Positions 1 through 12,468 of a stretch of 48,556 nucleotides of DNA are shown in pieces. The DNA comes from Ichthyophthirius multifiliis (taxonomy: Eukaryota > Ciliophora > Oligohymenophorea > Hymenostomatida). The notes under the pieces are model-generated. The model saw only the letters and a program-made list of their open reading frames with translations. It did not search any database and was not told where the DNA came from. Location: contig NW_004086979.1 in the NCBI RefSeq assembly GCF_000220395.1, positions 1-48,556 on the forward strand, read 5' to 3'. Position 1 is the first letter of the stretch, and the number at the start of each line of letters is the position of its first letter. The translations under genes and the position numbers were made by a program.

Positions 1-887
1 AAAAAAAAAAAATAATAAATAGATATAAAAATATAATAAAAAAAAAAAATATAAATAAATAATTCAAAAATATATAATAAAAAATAATCTAAAATATATA
101 AAATTTATATATATAAAATATAAAAATTTATATATAAAAATATATAATATATATATATTTATATATTAATATATTTATTTATTTATATATTTATATTTTT
201 ATAAATTTTTATATATTTAAATTACTTTTATATAAACACTTAGTATATATTTATTAATCTAAATAATTATTTTTAATTTTAAAATTTAATTTTATCATTT
301 ATATATTTAAAAGAATCATATTTCAAAAACCTTATTTATTTTTTTATATTATTTTATTATATATTAATTTTTTATATATATATATTATCTTTTAGAATTT
401 TTTAAAGAATTAATTATAAAAAAAGTGTTATACATTTTTTTTTTCTATTATTATATTTTTGATAAAAATTTATATATAAATTTTAAATTCATTAATATAA
501 TTAATATACAAAATATCATTTTAAAATAGATTTTTTTTATACTATAGACAACAATGTTATTTATAATCATTTTTTATAAATAATTTATATTTATATTATA
601 AGATAATTTAATTTATTTTTATATAAATATAAATATTTTTTTTTTAAATTAATATTATTTATTTATATATATTAAATCAACAAATATTATTATATTTTTT
701 TTTTTTTAAATTAGAATAAAGTTAAATATTAAGAATATTATTTCCTATATAAAAAAATAAAAATTAAAATAGAAAAATTCTAGTTAGATTTAATCCGCAT
801 TTAATAAAACAAAAAAACTAAATTAAAAGAACACTTTATTAAAATAAAATAAAAAATAAATAAAAAAATAATAAATTAATATAAAAA
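1..887. other. A+T-only intergenic sequence
   Basis: Almost pure A and T with runs of TATA and poly-A/T and no reading frame of protein-like composition. The first bases are simple A-rich sequence, not a ciliate telomere (no CCCCAA or GGGGTT repeats). The last 60 bases are the A-rich leader of the gene starting at 888. I see no RNA gene or promoter motif. Confidence 0.7.
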
Positions 888-2909
888 ATGTTCTAGAATC
901 AATAACTAATTTTTTAAATTCTTCCTTCAAACTTATTAACAAATATTTTTGATTTCCTTATTCCGTCAGAAATCGAAGTATTGCGAAAAGTAAATAAATT
1001 TTTAAAAATGTTTATAGATAAAAATAAACTATTAATATCAAATTAAATATTACGAACATATTTTCCATAATATTTGCCTTACAATTAAGATTAATGTATA
1101 TATCAAGATAAACTTTTTCTTGAAGAAAAACGAAAAAAAGACAACCAAATAAAATCCGAAATAAATTATTAAAAAATACTTACTAAATATAAATATTTTA
1201 CAAACTCTTTTTATAATATTCTAAAATCTATTTTTGAATATTTCGGTAACCCTAACCCTGATATAGAATCAAAAAAAATAACAAATCAAATTTAAAACTT
1301 AATAAGAAATCCTCATTTACCTCCATTAAATTTAAGAAAATAAAACCAAGGAAAATATTGCAAAACGGCCTATTAAAATTTCCTAATAGATACATATTCA
1401 AAAAATAATATTAAGACTCCATAAAATTCTTTACTAAGTCTTATTTAAAAAAATATATAAAATTTTTACAATAAAGGCTAAAAAGAAAATATAAATGAAA
1501 AATAGCTAATATAAATCCCCTTTTTATTAAAAAAATAATAAATAATTCCTAAAAATAAAAGCTAAGTATTTCTTCTAAAACTAGTATAGGAAATTCTCAA
1601 ACAAATAAAAATATAAACTAAAACAATGCAAAAATACTTAATAAAGCATGTCTAGAATTTAAAAAAAATAGAAGATAAAAAAAATGCATTTGATCTATTA
1701 AATGAATACAATTTTTTATGGAATTCTTTTGTGGATTATTTTACTTAATTAAATTTATAATTTTCCCCGATTTTCGAGTTTTTCCAAAATGTTTTTTTTT
1801 TAGAACAAAAAGACTTTTCAATTTCGAAATTTGCACTTTTTTACTGGATCAAAAAAATTTTTTTTAAAAAAAAATTCTTTAATTAAATTTTCACTGCCTT
1901 TATACAAATTCTCCAAGAAAGAAGAAATTAAATCCTTTTTTAAAAAATCTCATCTGATTTTCTTGATTTTAATAATTTTTCTAAAAACAAATAATTCAAA
2001 TCTTTTGAACTTTTCGAAACTTTTCATCCTTTCTTTAGTAAAAATTTATCTGAAACTGATAATCTTTTATAATGTTTTGTATAAAATATAACTGATTTAT
2101 CTATAAATGAAATCACGGTACATTACTTAGGACATTCTGAAGTCTAATTAAATTTTCCTTATCTTAAACTAGAAAAAATATTATTAGAAACAACCTAAAA
2201 ATATTATATTTTTCATTAAAAAACATTCCTGAACGATTCTATAAATTATATATAATTTATAGAAAACGATTAAGTATTTTTGTAGAGGATTTTTAATGAA
2301 AAAACCTAAAAAAAATTACAAAAAATCTTCTTTTTATAAATTGAAAGAAATTTAAGTAAAAAAATAGATTAAAAAATGGAAATATATTTAATGAATTTAG
2401 AAGAAAATGATGATTTTTTGAAAAAACTATCACTTTTAGGGGAAAATAAAATAAAAAATAAATAAAATATTAAATTTTTTATTAAAAAAATAAAAAGTTT
2501 TCTCTAAAAGAATAAATGTGAAAAAAAAAAAAGATTATTTAAAGCTATTTTTTATATGTTTTCTTTAAATTTTTCAAAAGAAATATGCCTTTATGAAAAA
2601 TTTTAATAAAAGTTCGATTCTTAATTCACTTTTTAAGATTCATTAATTGCACAAAATAATAAATTTAAAAAATTTTCGCCTATATTTTAATAGGAATTAG
2701 ATTTTTTCTATAATTTTTTCAATTAAAATTACTAATTTAAAGATAATAAGGATTATAATAGTATGTAGATAGAAGAAATAGATTAAAATAATAATTTTTA
2801 AGAAGAATTTGAGGAAAGTTTAGAACTTAATTTTATTAATTTTAATTTTTAAGTTAATTGTTTTAATGATTAAAATAATTAATTTAATTCCTTTTTGAAT
2901 AACTTGTGA
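888..2909 (+). CDS. Uncharacterised 673-residue protein, faintly cullin-like
   Basis: A single uninterrupted frame of 674 codons read with TAA/TAG as Gln, from an ATG in an A-rich leader to a TGA. At this base composition a chance frame of that length without TGA is very unlikely, and the residue content is varied (Trp, Cys, Pro, His present), so it is a real gene. I do not firmly recognise the family. A stretch around residues 430-600 (for example LEKILLETTQKYY, then INYIQFIEND and FNEKTQKKLQKIF) follows the pattern of the cullin N-terminal helical repeats, where a Leu-rich helix, a Tyr-Tyr pair and a conserved Thr-x-x-x-Leu helix recur. No C-terminal cullin-homology or RING-binding part follows. 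The cullin link is an inference from pattern only. No intron is needed. Confidence 0.8.
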
Positions 2910-4808
2910 AAATTTTCAGATTATTTTTTGAATTTTCCTATGTGATTATTATTAAACAAACAAACAAAATTCAAATTAAAAATATTTACTTTATAAAATA
3001 TTTTTTTTTTTTTTTTTTTTTTTTTCATAAATTTAATAATAATATATATTTTTTCATTTTTTATTTATAAATATAAATACACTTAAAATTTTTTCATAAT
3101 TTTATAAATATTAAACTTATTTTATTAAATATTGGTTTATTTTTTATTTATTTTTTCTAGTTTTTATCTGAAAATGTGATTTGTTATTTTTATTCCTTCT
3201 TTTTTTAAAAAAAGATATTCATGTTTTTCACTTATTTAAAAAAAAAAAAATGCGCACATATATTATAACCATAATAGAATAAGTTTATTAAAAATAAGTT
3301 GACTAAATTACAAACATATAGAATCTAACATTTAATAAATACAAATAATGCAATTATTTAAATATTCTTATTATTTAGAGCTATTTTCATAATTAATAAT
3401 TATTTTTTAATAGAACATTTTTAATTTTACTATATGATTCTTTTTTTAAATAATATTATTTACAAACAAGTTTTTTATATGTAGAATAGTTTTATTGACA
3501 TCATTAATGTTTTAAACATCTCTTTATTTATTACTTAATTATTTAACTGTCTATACTAGTTTTTTAATATTAATTATCCAAATTTACTTATAAAACTTAA
3601 GTTTAAACTATGCATTGCTATTAAGATTTTTTATTTCAAACTATTGTTATTTTAATTAAAAAAAAAAATTACTTAATACATATGAATTCGCCTTTATTAA
3701 ATATATATTCTTCTAGACTTTCTTTTTATATAATTAACTCTTTTGTTGTTATTAATTTTTTTTTTTATTTTGATAAATTATTGAAATTTTATATTATTCT
3801 TTAAATTTTTTTCTTTTAAAGCAATCACTTATATTATATGATTTTTATTAATAAAATAAATAAACTAAAATTTGAATATAATTAATAAAACATTACTTAT
3901 TTATTATTTATGTTTATTAATTATTCGAAATAAATATTATTTTTTTTAATTTTTCTAATTTAGATATTTTTCATGCATAAATAATAAAATAAATCTCATT
4001 TAATAATAAAATTATATTATATCTTATATACAAATAAAATTTAAAAATAAGAAATAAAATAATATAGTTCTATAAGAAATATATATTTCTACTTCAATAT
4101 TTTCAATATTAATTAATTATAATTGAATAAAAAATAAAAATCTAAAATATTTAATTATATTTTTATATTAAAGTAAAAAAACAAATAAGTATTATATATT
4201 TTGTTTAATTTAATGTAAAATATAAAAATAGATAATTGTTATTATTTTCTAATTTTTGAATATGTTTTAAACTAAACGTATTTCAAATAACATTCTAATC
4301 AATTTATCAAAAAAATAAAAAGAAAGTCGTATTAAAATATTTACTATTATTTTAAAATTAAATTATTTATATATAATATATTATAAATATTATTAAAATA
4401 ATTAATTTAAGACATTTAATGAATATATGTTTCACCGTAAATAATATATTATTAATATTTTAAAATAATTATATTATTATTAAACAAAAATAGCAATAAA
4501 AATATAAAAAAAAATTGGAAATTATTTATAATTAAATTATATTAAAAATGCTTTTTTTAAATATTAATTTCATTTTATTTTTCATAATTTTAATTTACTT
4601 TATTTATTAATTTATAATACTTTTAGATTTCTATATCTTTAAATATTTTTTTATTTTTATTATATATATATTTATTTTTAGAGTTATTATTTAATATTTT
4701 ATTTTTTTTAATTATTATTTTAATGTTATTTTATATAAAAAAATATTAATATTTGTTAATAAAATTTTATATTATAATTAAATAAAATATTAAAATAAAA
4801 AAATAATA
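2910..4808. other. Long intergenic region without a supported gene
   Basis: Nearly pure A/T apart from short slightly GC-richer patches (around 3240-3330 and 3480-3620). It holds a 25-base poly-T tract at 3001-3025. A TGA-free frame at 3682-4422 exists but has noise-like Phe/Ile/Asn composition and is not called. No tRNA-like T-loop or other RNA signature was seen. Confidence 0.6.
3001..3025. repeat. Poly-T tract, 25 bases
   Basis: An unbroken run of 25 T about 90 bases downstream of the stop of the 888-2909 gene. It could be part of a 3' end or spacer; no function can be shown. Confidence 0.9.
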
Positions 4809-5323
4809 ATGGATAAAATCAAAGTTGATGAAATATTAACCGAAGAAGAAAAAAGATCATGTAAAGAATCGTTTGATGCTTATGATAAAATAGGTTACGG
4901 TACTTTAGAAGCCGAAGAATTACAAAAAGTATTAGAAGGTAAATAATAACTTAAAATACTTAAAATAATAAAAATAACTAAATAAATTAAATAGAATTAG
5001 GGGAAAAACCCACAAACGAAGAATTATATAAAATGATAAGCGAAGTCGATAAAACGAACAAAGGTTACATAGGTATAATTAATTAATACTAGGAATATAA
5101 ATTGTAATATAAAATTTTAATCTTAATTTAAAAATTAAAAGAAATTATCATATTGATAATTCAATTAAAATATAAATTAAATAAAATAAATAATATATAT
5201 TAATTAATTATTATTAATTCATGTTATTACTTTTATTTTAATTTAAAGATTATTAAGACTTTCTTAAAGCAATTGCTTATTATAAGTAACTTGAAAATAA
5301 ACTGAAAACGATGATACATATAA

Positions 5324-5361
<38 letters not shown>

Positions 5362-5583
5362 TTTAAATAATATTTTATATATATAATAAATAAAGTGGAA
5401 GCATTTATTGCCATGGGAGGATATACAGACAAAAGTGGTAATGTAGACACTGCTAAATTAATTTAAATTGTTAGAGATGAGTTTAATATGACAATTGATA
5501 TTGAAAGACTTATTCATGAAATAGATCATGATAAAAGTGGGTCTATATCTTATGATGAATTTAAAGCCTTACTTTCTAAATGA
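4809..5583 (+). CDS. Calmodulin-like EF-hand protein, four exons
   Basis: Exons 4809-4938, 4995-5072, 5249-5319 and 5396-5583 give about 155 residues. The start context and first exon (MDKIKVDEILTEEE, then FDAYDKIGYGTLEAEEL) show an EF-hand pair; the second half has DKSGNVDT and a canonical calcium loop DHDKSGSISYDEF near the C-terminus. The sequence pattern (DDTLEAFIAMGG) resembles the calmodulin-like proteins known as outer dynein arm docking or light-chain subunits, so an axonemal calcium sensor is plausible, but this is inference. Two irregularities: exon 3 needs one extra base, most simply a fifth A in the AAAA at 5305-5308, and intron 3 has no GT donor, starting ATAATC inside a (TA)n tract. 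The first EF loop lacks several acidic ligands and may not bind calcium. Confidence 0.85.
5331..5357. repeat. (TA)n microsatellite inside intron 3
   Basis: About 13 TA units within the third intron of the EF-hand gene. The expected GT donor of this intron is missing next to the tract. Confidence 0.9.
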
Positions 5584-6864
5584 ATTTTATAAATATATAT
5601 TTTAGTTAGTATATATTCATTTATTTTATTAAATATAAGTATACTTTAGTTTATTAAATATATGTATACAATTTAATTTTATTTTAGTTAATACTCATAA
5701 TTTTTGCTATATTTGCATTAATTTATTTAATTTTTCTAAAAATAAATAAAATTTTGGTTTTAAAGTTAAAAACTTTTATTTTATTTACATATTAATTTAA
5801 ATTAATTTTCGATGTTTTTAATGGAAAAAAATAATCTTAAACGTCAGATATTATTAAGAAAAAATAATAATTACAGTATATTTTAATATTGAAGATATTT
5901 TTATTTTATTTACTATCGATTTTTCTTTAAATTAATGTTTTTATAATTAATTCTTATAATCATTAAAAAATTTACATTTTAAAAACATAATATTTTCAAA
6001 TTAAAATTCAGAAAAAAAAATATACATTCTAGCCAGAAATTCATAATTAATTAAATAATAATATTTATATATAAAATTAAAAGAATTTAAATTATATTGT
6101 ATTATTATTTTTTATTATATAAAAAAATTTAGATTTTTAATTAATTACGTTTTATTTTATGAAATATAATAATTAGATTAAAATTAAAATAATTCTTATT
6201 TAATTTTATGTTCTCAATTATAGAGTTTATTTTTATTATGGTTTTTACTTTATATTAATATTTTAATATTAAATAAAAAAAAATATATGACTTATTTATT
6301 ATATTTAAATTTTAATTATTCCTGAAGTGATATTTATGGCTTTAAATAAAATATTATATAATAAATATTTATAACTTTTAATAATATATAGATTAAAAAT
6401 AAATAATAATATATGAAATTTTATTTATTAATTATAATTTAAATAGATAACTTTTTTAAAAAATTAAATAAAAAGCCTTGAATTGAAATATACAAAAAAT
6501 AAAATTAAAAAAATTATTTAAAAAAATTTACAAAATTAAAACAATATAAATTACAATTAAAAAAAAAAAATATTAATAACAAGTATGGGCGTCATATAGA
6601 AAAAAAAAATTTTAATAAAAAATTAATATTTAATTTTATTAAATTTTAAAATTAAAAAAAAAATATTATAAAATTAAGTATATATTTAGACACATCAATA
6701 TAATATTTACATAAAAAATAAAAAATACATTTAATGCCTTAATTTTGTATTTAAAATCATTAGATTTTAATAAATCTATTATTTTATATTATTTTTTTAT
6801 TATTTTAAAAGTAAAAATAAAAAAATATATTTTCGTATTAAAACAAAAAAAATAAATTAAAATA
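5584..6864. other. Intergenic A+T-rich spacer
   Basis: About 1.3 kb of A/T-rich sequence between two + strand genes. A short frame opening near 5814 stops within 30 codons and is not called. I see no RNA gene or recognised regulatory element. Confidence 0.65.
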
Positions 6865-9840
6865 ATGAGTTTTCCATAATAATATAATCCATTAGAAGGA
6901 ATGCCTGAAATATTTAGAGCAAAATTATTTGTATTGAATTAAAATGATAATTAATGGCAAGATTAGGGTGTCGGATATCCAAAAATAATTTAATTAAATA
7001 ATGTTTTATTCGAAAAAAAAAATTAGTTATTGATATACTAATTATTTATATTTTTTATAAAAAAATAGAATTCTGATTTTGTTTTAAAGTTTTATAATGA
7101 AAAAAGCAAAAGAGAAGTATTTTCTGAAAAATTAAACAATAATTTAATTATTGAAAATCCAAAAGGTAAAAAAATTAATGAATTTAAAATAATTAATATA
7201 ATATATTTATAAAATAATGATATATATATATATTTATTATTATTATTCAAAAAAAAAAAAAAAACTAATATATAATAGATAAAGCAATTACTATTACAAA
7301 TGATTAAAATGAGCATGATATAGCAATAAGTTTTTAAAATGAAGCTGGTAGGCTAGCTTTATGGTATATTTTTAAATAAACAAAATAAATATAAATAAAA
7401 GGAAATAATTAAAAGATGCAATAGATAATATTACATATTAATAATAAGAAGATGAATTTAAAATTTTTAAAAAATAATTTGAAGAAATGGAGGAAGAAGG
7501 AGCAATTATTTTACCAATACCAACAATATAAAATCTTATTTAATTTTAAAAATTGCTATAAGTTAGGAAAAAATAATAATAAAAATATTTTTTTAAAAAA
7601 AGGAAACACCTTTTGAAGATAGAAATATAATTTCATCAGAAATAATGGTTAGAGTAATAAAATATAATATAAAAAACAATTTTTTTATTATTTTTAAAGC
7701 AAGCAATATTATTTAAATTTTTTAAAGAATCATTCAATATAGCAGAAAAAGAAAAAAGCAATGATGCATTAATATAATTATGCTCAATTTTTAAAATGAT
7801 AATATTTTATGCAGAACATGAACTTTTATAAGTTTTACTAAATGATGATAATTACATGCTTACTTTTGGAATTTTAGAATGTTAACAAAAAAATTAAAAA
7901 TAATAATAAAAAAAAAATATATATATATATAAATAAATAAAAATATAAATTTATCATTAATAATTATTTTAATTTATTTATAGATGATGATGAACTTTAT
8001 AATAAATAAAAGGAAACACATAGATAATTTTTTAAGGAAAGAGCGAAACTTTATTTGGTTTCATCTATAAAAGATTAATAAAAAATAGATGATATAAATT
8101 TCAATTTTCGACTTTAATATTTAAGAGATTCTGCCTTAGCACATTTATTAGATGACTAAACATTAAATTTGATAAACTTAGTATTTTTTTAAAAATTATA
8201 TTTATATATTATTATTTATAATATTTTTTTAAAAAAAATAAAGATTAGTCAAAGAATAAGTAGAAATTTAGTATAATATGTTATAATAAATAGAGAGATT
8301 ATGTAATAATTAGCAAACGAATTAAATAGGAAAGATTTTTATGCCTTAAATTTTGTATTTGAAATGTTTTAATCAGTTAAAAATATTGATATATTTGTAA
8401 AAAATCAAAATATAATTTCTTTTCATTTTATATAAATAATAATAATATTAAAAAGCTTGAATCACAAGTTGACATATATGAAGCATTTAATGATATCACC
8501 ATATTTGAAATCTTAGATTAGTTTTTGAGAAATTACGATAAAATAAATTAAATTAATAACCAATAATACAGTTTATTAAGAAAAAAATAATAATAATAAT
8601 AATTAGACGAAAATCAAGTAGAAAAAATTCCTTAAATGGTTCTTTTGATTCTTATTTAGTATATGAATTAAAAACACCATTATTTATTAAATTATATGGG
8701 AAGTAGAGAATAAAAATATTAAAAATATCCATTTTTTTAACTAATATGTGATTAAATTACTAATTCTAAATGCATTCCTCATTAAATATACGTACATTTA
8801 TTTTTTGTTTTTTTATTAATAAATAAAAATAGTATAGTGATCTTTTTAAATCAATACTGGAGTGCTCAATAAAAGAATAAGAATATAGTATATTTATTGA
8901 AATGTTTTCACAAAATTATTTATAAAAAATGATTGATTAGTTTGAAGAATAAGATTTTTCAGAATTAAAAAACCATTCAAGAATGCAAATAATAGAAATA
9001 ATTTCAATTCTAATTAAATATATAGATTAAATATAATTACATTTACCTAATTTTTCACTCGATTTATTCTCTTTTATTCCTCAAAAGCTTTTTAAGGTTT
9101 TCCATACGAATATTAAATATTTATAATCTGCTGTTTTAGGACTTTATATAATTTATATATAAGCTAATGTAAAAAATAATATATTATATAGAAATAATAG
9201 GAATATATATAAATATATATATATATATAAATATGTTTATATATATATATATATAAAAAAAATAGAAATATGAATTCAATATAAGCTTATTTTAAATTTT
9301 ATAAAGTTTAATAGATTTTTAAATAAGAAAAATAAAAAATAAAGGAAATCTTATTTATTCGTAAATAATAAATTTCATAAGATAAGTTTAATCTAATCAA
9401 ACATTTTAATTACATTTTGTATTTTTTATTTATTAAAAATTATTAATTTTCTTTTATTTTTTTTAGAAATAAATTTATTAATTCTACGAAAAAAACAATG
9501 CCTTTTAGACTTTACTTAGAGATATTAAAAACAGTGTTTTCGCTGAAATAAATATTAAACAAAACTCTAGTTTATTTAATATAAATAATGTTAAACAAAA
9601 TCTTGATACACATAAAAGATAAGAAATTTTAGGATAAAATGAAATAGATATTGATTATATTAGAAAAGGTAATACTTCTCCTTCACCTAAAGGTTCACCT
9701 AATGGGAAATCTAAACTTTTTAATTAAGGGGTTAATTATGAATAAGAATAATTAAATGGTAATTTTATTATTTATATTATTTATTTATGAAATAAATAGA
9801 TACTTAAGATGTTATCGTAAAAAAATTTAAAACTTCATGA
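6865..9840 (+). CDS. Protein phosphatase 4 regulatory subunit 3 (SMEK/PP4R3)
   Basis: Regulatory subunit of the PP4 Ser/Thr phosphatase, which acts in DNA-damage response and centrosome control in other eukaryotes. Twelve exons sum to 2061 nt with all phases closing, giving 686 residues. The N-terminus (FRAKLFVLNQNDNQWQDQGV) is the EVH1/PH-like domain of the family, followed by the segment HDIAISFQNEAGRLALW. The DUF625/armadillo-like core starts after GAIILPIPT and contains FYAEHELLQVLLNDD and QFFKERAKLYLVSSI. The C-terminal 80 residues are hydrophilic and less conserved, ending in KKFKTS. Introns are mostly 41-112 nt; one at 9169-9466 is 298 nt and may hide an extra exon. The exact boundary of the first intron (7003-7068) is less certain, because reading through it also stays in frame. 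Confidence 0.93.
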
Positions 9841-10152
9841 AAAAAATTAATATTGTTTACTATTTTATTTAATTATTATTATTCAAGTTCTATTTAAAAT
9901 TTTTTAAGAAACTAGTTATTATCATAAATATTTTTTTATTAATATAAAAAAAGAAAAATAAAGAAATATTGAAATTTTTTGTTCTATTTATATTTTATAT
10001 TAGTTTTTATATATTTTTATTTTATTTTTTTCTATAATATTTTTTTTTTATATATATATATATATATATTTATATATTTACCTATAGTATTTTTACGGAA
10101 ATTTAATTTTTAAAAAATTAATATCATAAAAATTATATAAATCATAAAAAAA
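9841..10152. other. Spacer with (TA)n run
   Basis: About 310 bases of A/T-only sequence including a short TA microsatellite near 10048-10069. No gene seen. Confidence 0.7.
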
Positions 10153-11804
10153 ATGAATTTAAAAATACATACATATTAAATTTTAGATATAGGAAAATAT
10201 ATTAAAAAGTATTTAAAATAAAAGCATTTCTTATTTTTTTAGTTCAAAAAAGTAATACATATGGGATTTTTCACTTGATGGTAAAAGACATTCAATAATA
10301 TTAGAATTATCATTTGTGTCTTAAAAAAGAAAGATAACTATAGATGGATTTGTTAAACATGAATAAGAAAGGTATTTAAATAAATATAAATGCAAACAAT
10401 GTTTTTTTTTTTATTTTATTTTAGTGCAGTATAAACAATATTTTAATTTCCTTTCTAACTAGATTCTTATTAATGTAATATTTTATAATAAGGATAACAA
10501 TATGAGTTAAGAATAAATAACTTGGTTTTTTCTCATGAATATAATTTGAGTTGAATTATATATTATTTGTTTTGATATTTTTTTTTGTAATTTTTTATTT
10601 AAAAAAAAAAGTGAAATAAAAAAAAGAATTTACATATGATAATGATACTGAAAAAAGCAAAAACTTAGAGTATAAAAATATATTTTTTATATAAAAGTTA
10701 AAAATTTTTAAATTAAAAGTGAATATGCAGAATTTAGAGTAGATTATAATGTTGATTAATCAAAATTTAAAAAGTAAAATAACTTTCATTTTTATAAAAA
10801 AAATACAAACATAAAATTACATTAAATTAAATCTTTTTTATATTAAATTTTTTAAAACATCTGTAAATATCTATAAATTTTAATAAAGAAATGAAAACGA
10901 AAAAATTATCTTAAATTTAAACAAAAAATCTAACGAAAATTAAGATGTAAACAAAACAAAAAATACATTATAAGATATAAAAACAAAAAAATACATTATA
11001 AATATATTAGAAAAAATCATAACCATAATAATCTATAAATAAAAACCTTAAAGATTTTAATTTTAATGATTTTTCAAATTTTGGGAAAAGCTAACCTTAA
11101 TAAAAATCCAATCAAAAAAATAATGATTTTTAAGATTTTTGTTTTAATTAGCCTTAATAGAATAGTAATTTTTAGGATTTTAATTAATTTGATTTTAAAA
11201 ATTTTTCTTGTGAATAGAAATAACAAAATATTTAAACTACATAATAGAAAAATAATGGTTACATTTATATTTTACATTTTAATTACAAAAATATATATAT
11301 TTTTATTCATAGTTGTGGATCTATTAGATTTAGCTGAATAAGTAAACGTATAATAAAGCAATAATTAGTAGAATTAATAATAATAATAATAAAACCAAGA
11401 AATAGATTTGTTTGGAGATTTTGTTTAAGCAACAAATAATAATAATAATAATAATAATAATAATTAAGTATAAAATAATTAATAATAGCAAAATTAAGTA
11501 ATTAACATATTATTTTTACAAACTTATAAAATATTAATTTTGATATATATAGTTAGACCTTTTATCTTTATATGGATAGAATACTCAATAATAAAGCAAT
11601 TATCAATAATAGTAGTAAATATAGCCTGGAGATTTATATCAAAACATAACTTAAAATGTTAATTAGTAAAATAATATGAACTTAAATTTCTAAAATTAGG
11701 TGGAAAATAATTAATTTTAAAATACTAATGTTCAATAATAATTTGTCTAACCTCAATAATAAAATTAAAATTAATAGGCAATGAATTTTTTAGATTTATA
11801 TTGA
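10153..11804 (+). CDS. FAIM-like beta domain fused to a clathrin-box Q/N-rich tail
   Basis: At least eight exons joined by GT-AG introns in compatible phases (the first at 10209-10242 is only 34 nt). The N-terminal 120 residues contain WDFSLDGKRHSIILELSF followed by KRKITIDGF, which resembles the all-beta repeat of Fas apoptotic inhibitory molecule (FAIM1). The rest is disordered, rich in Gln, Asn and Asp-Phe motifs (DFNFNDF, NFQDFNQFDF), and carries clathrin-box or adaptor-binding motifs: VDLLDLAE, EIDLFGDF, LDLLSLYG and a terminal FLDLY. That pattern is typical of endocytic accessory proteins. A nine-Asn run is encoded by AAT repeats at 11435-11463. Role in clathrin-mediated trafficking is inferred from these short motifs; the FAIM match is a pattern match by eye. 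The acceptor near 10611 or 10626 is ambiguous. Confidence 0.82.
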
Positions 11805-12468
11805 ATTATTATATTTTATTTTATTTTAATAAAAAAAGATAAAGATAACAAAAATTTAAATTAAATTTTTTATTAAATAATAAAATTTAATCAATATTGA
11901 TATTTGTTTCATTCAAATTTAAAATATTAAATATTTTTTTAAATTTAATTTATCTTTAAATTAATATAAAAAAATGATTTTAATTCTAATCAAAGTATAA
12001 TATAATTTGACAAAAAATCTCTTAAATAAAAAATAAAATACAATATGACGATATAATATTAATTATAAACTATGAAAATTTTTTATTAGTCTTAGATTTT
12101 TATAAGTTATATTTAATCTATTTTTATTTAAAATATTTTTGGTGTACTTTTTTTTTTTATACTTTCTATTAATAATTTTTTATTTAATTGATTATTCAAT
12201 ACTTGATTATTTAGTATTTTTTATATAAAATTAAATTATAATTTAAATATAATAATTATAAAATTAATATTAATTATATATTATTTAAAAAAAAAATAAA
12301 AAAAAATTAATTAAAAATTTTAATATATATAAAAAAATCTATATTTAATTAAAATATTAATATTATATATTATAATATATTTTACTAATATTTTTATAAA
12401 AATATAAAAAAATATTTTTCGAAACCTAATAAATATTTGATATAAAAAAATTAAATAAATAAAATATA
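11805..12468. other. Intergenic spacer
   Basis: About 660 bases of A/T-rich sequence between the FAIM-like gene and SEC13. No reading frame of protein-like composition and no RNA signature seen. Confidence 0.65.

Noticed and set aside
1249-1260. CCCTAACCCT resembling a telomere repeat
   Set aside because: Only about one and a half units, it is inside the coding frame of the 888-2909 gene, and ciliates of this group use CCCCAA-type telomeres.
3682-4422. TGA-free + strand frame of 247 codons
   Set aside because: At this base composition a few chance TGA codons are expected, so absence is only mildly unusual; the product is Phe/Ile/Asn noise with no conserved block.
5814-5900. Short frame starting MFLMEKNNLKRQ
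   Set aside because: Stops after about 26 codons, no intron or homolog suggested.
7092-7316. Minus-strand standard-code frame
   Set aside because: Lies antisense to exons of PP4R3 and crosses its intron; a shadow of the real gene.
11066-11341. Standard-code + strand frame of 91 codons
   Set aside because: It is the wrong frame of the clathrin-box gene, whose own frame gives Asp-Phe motifs and splices in phase.
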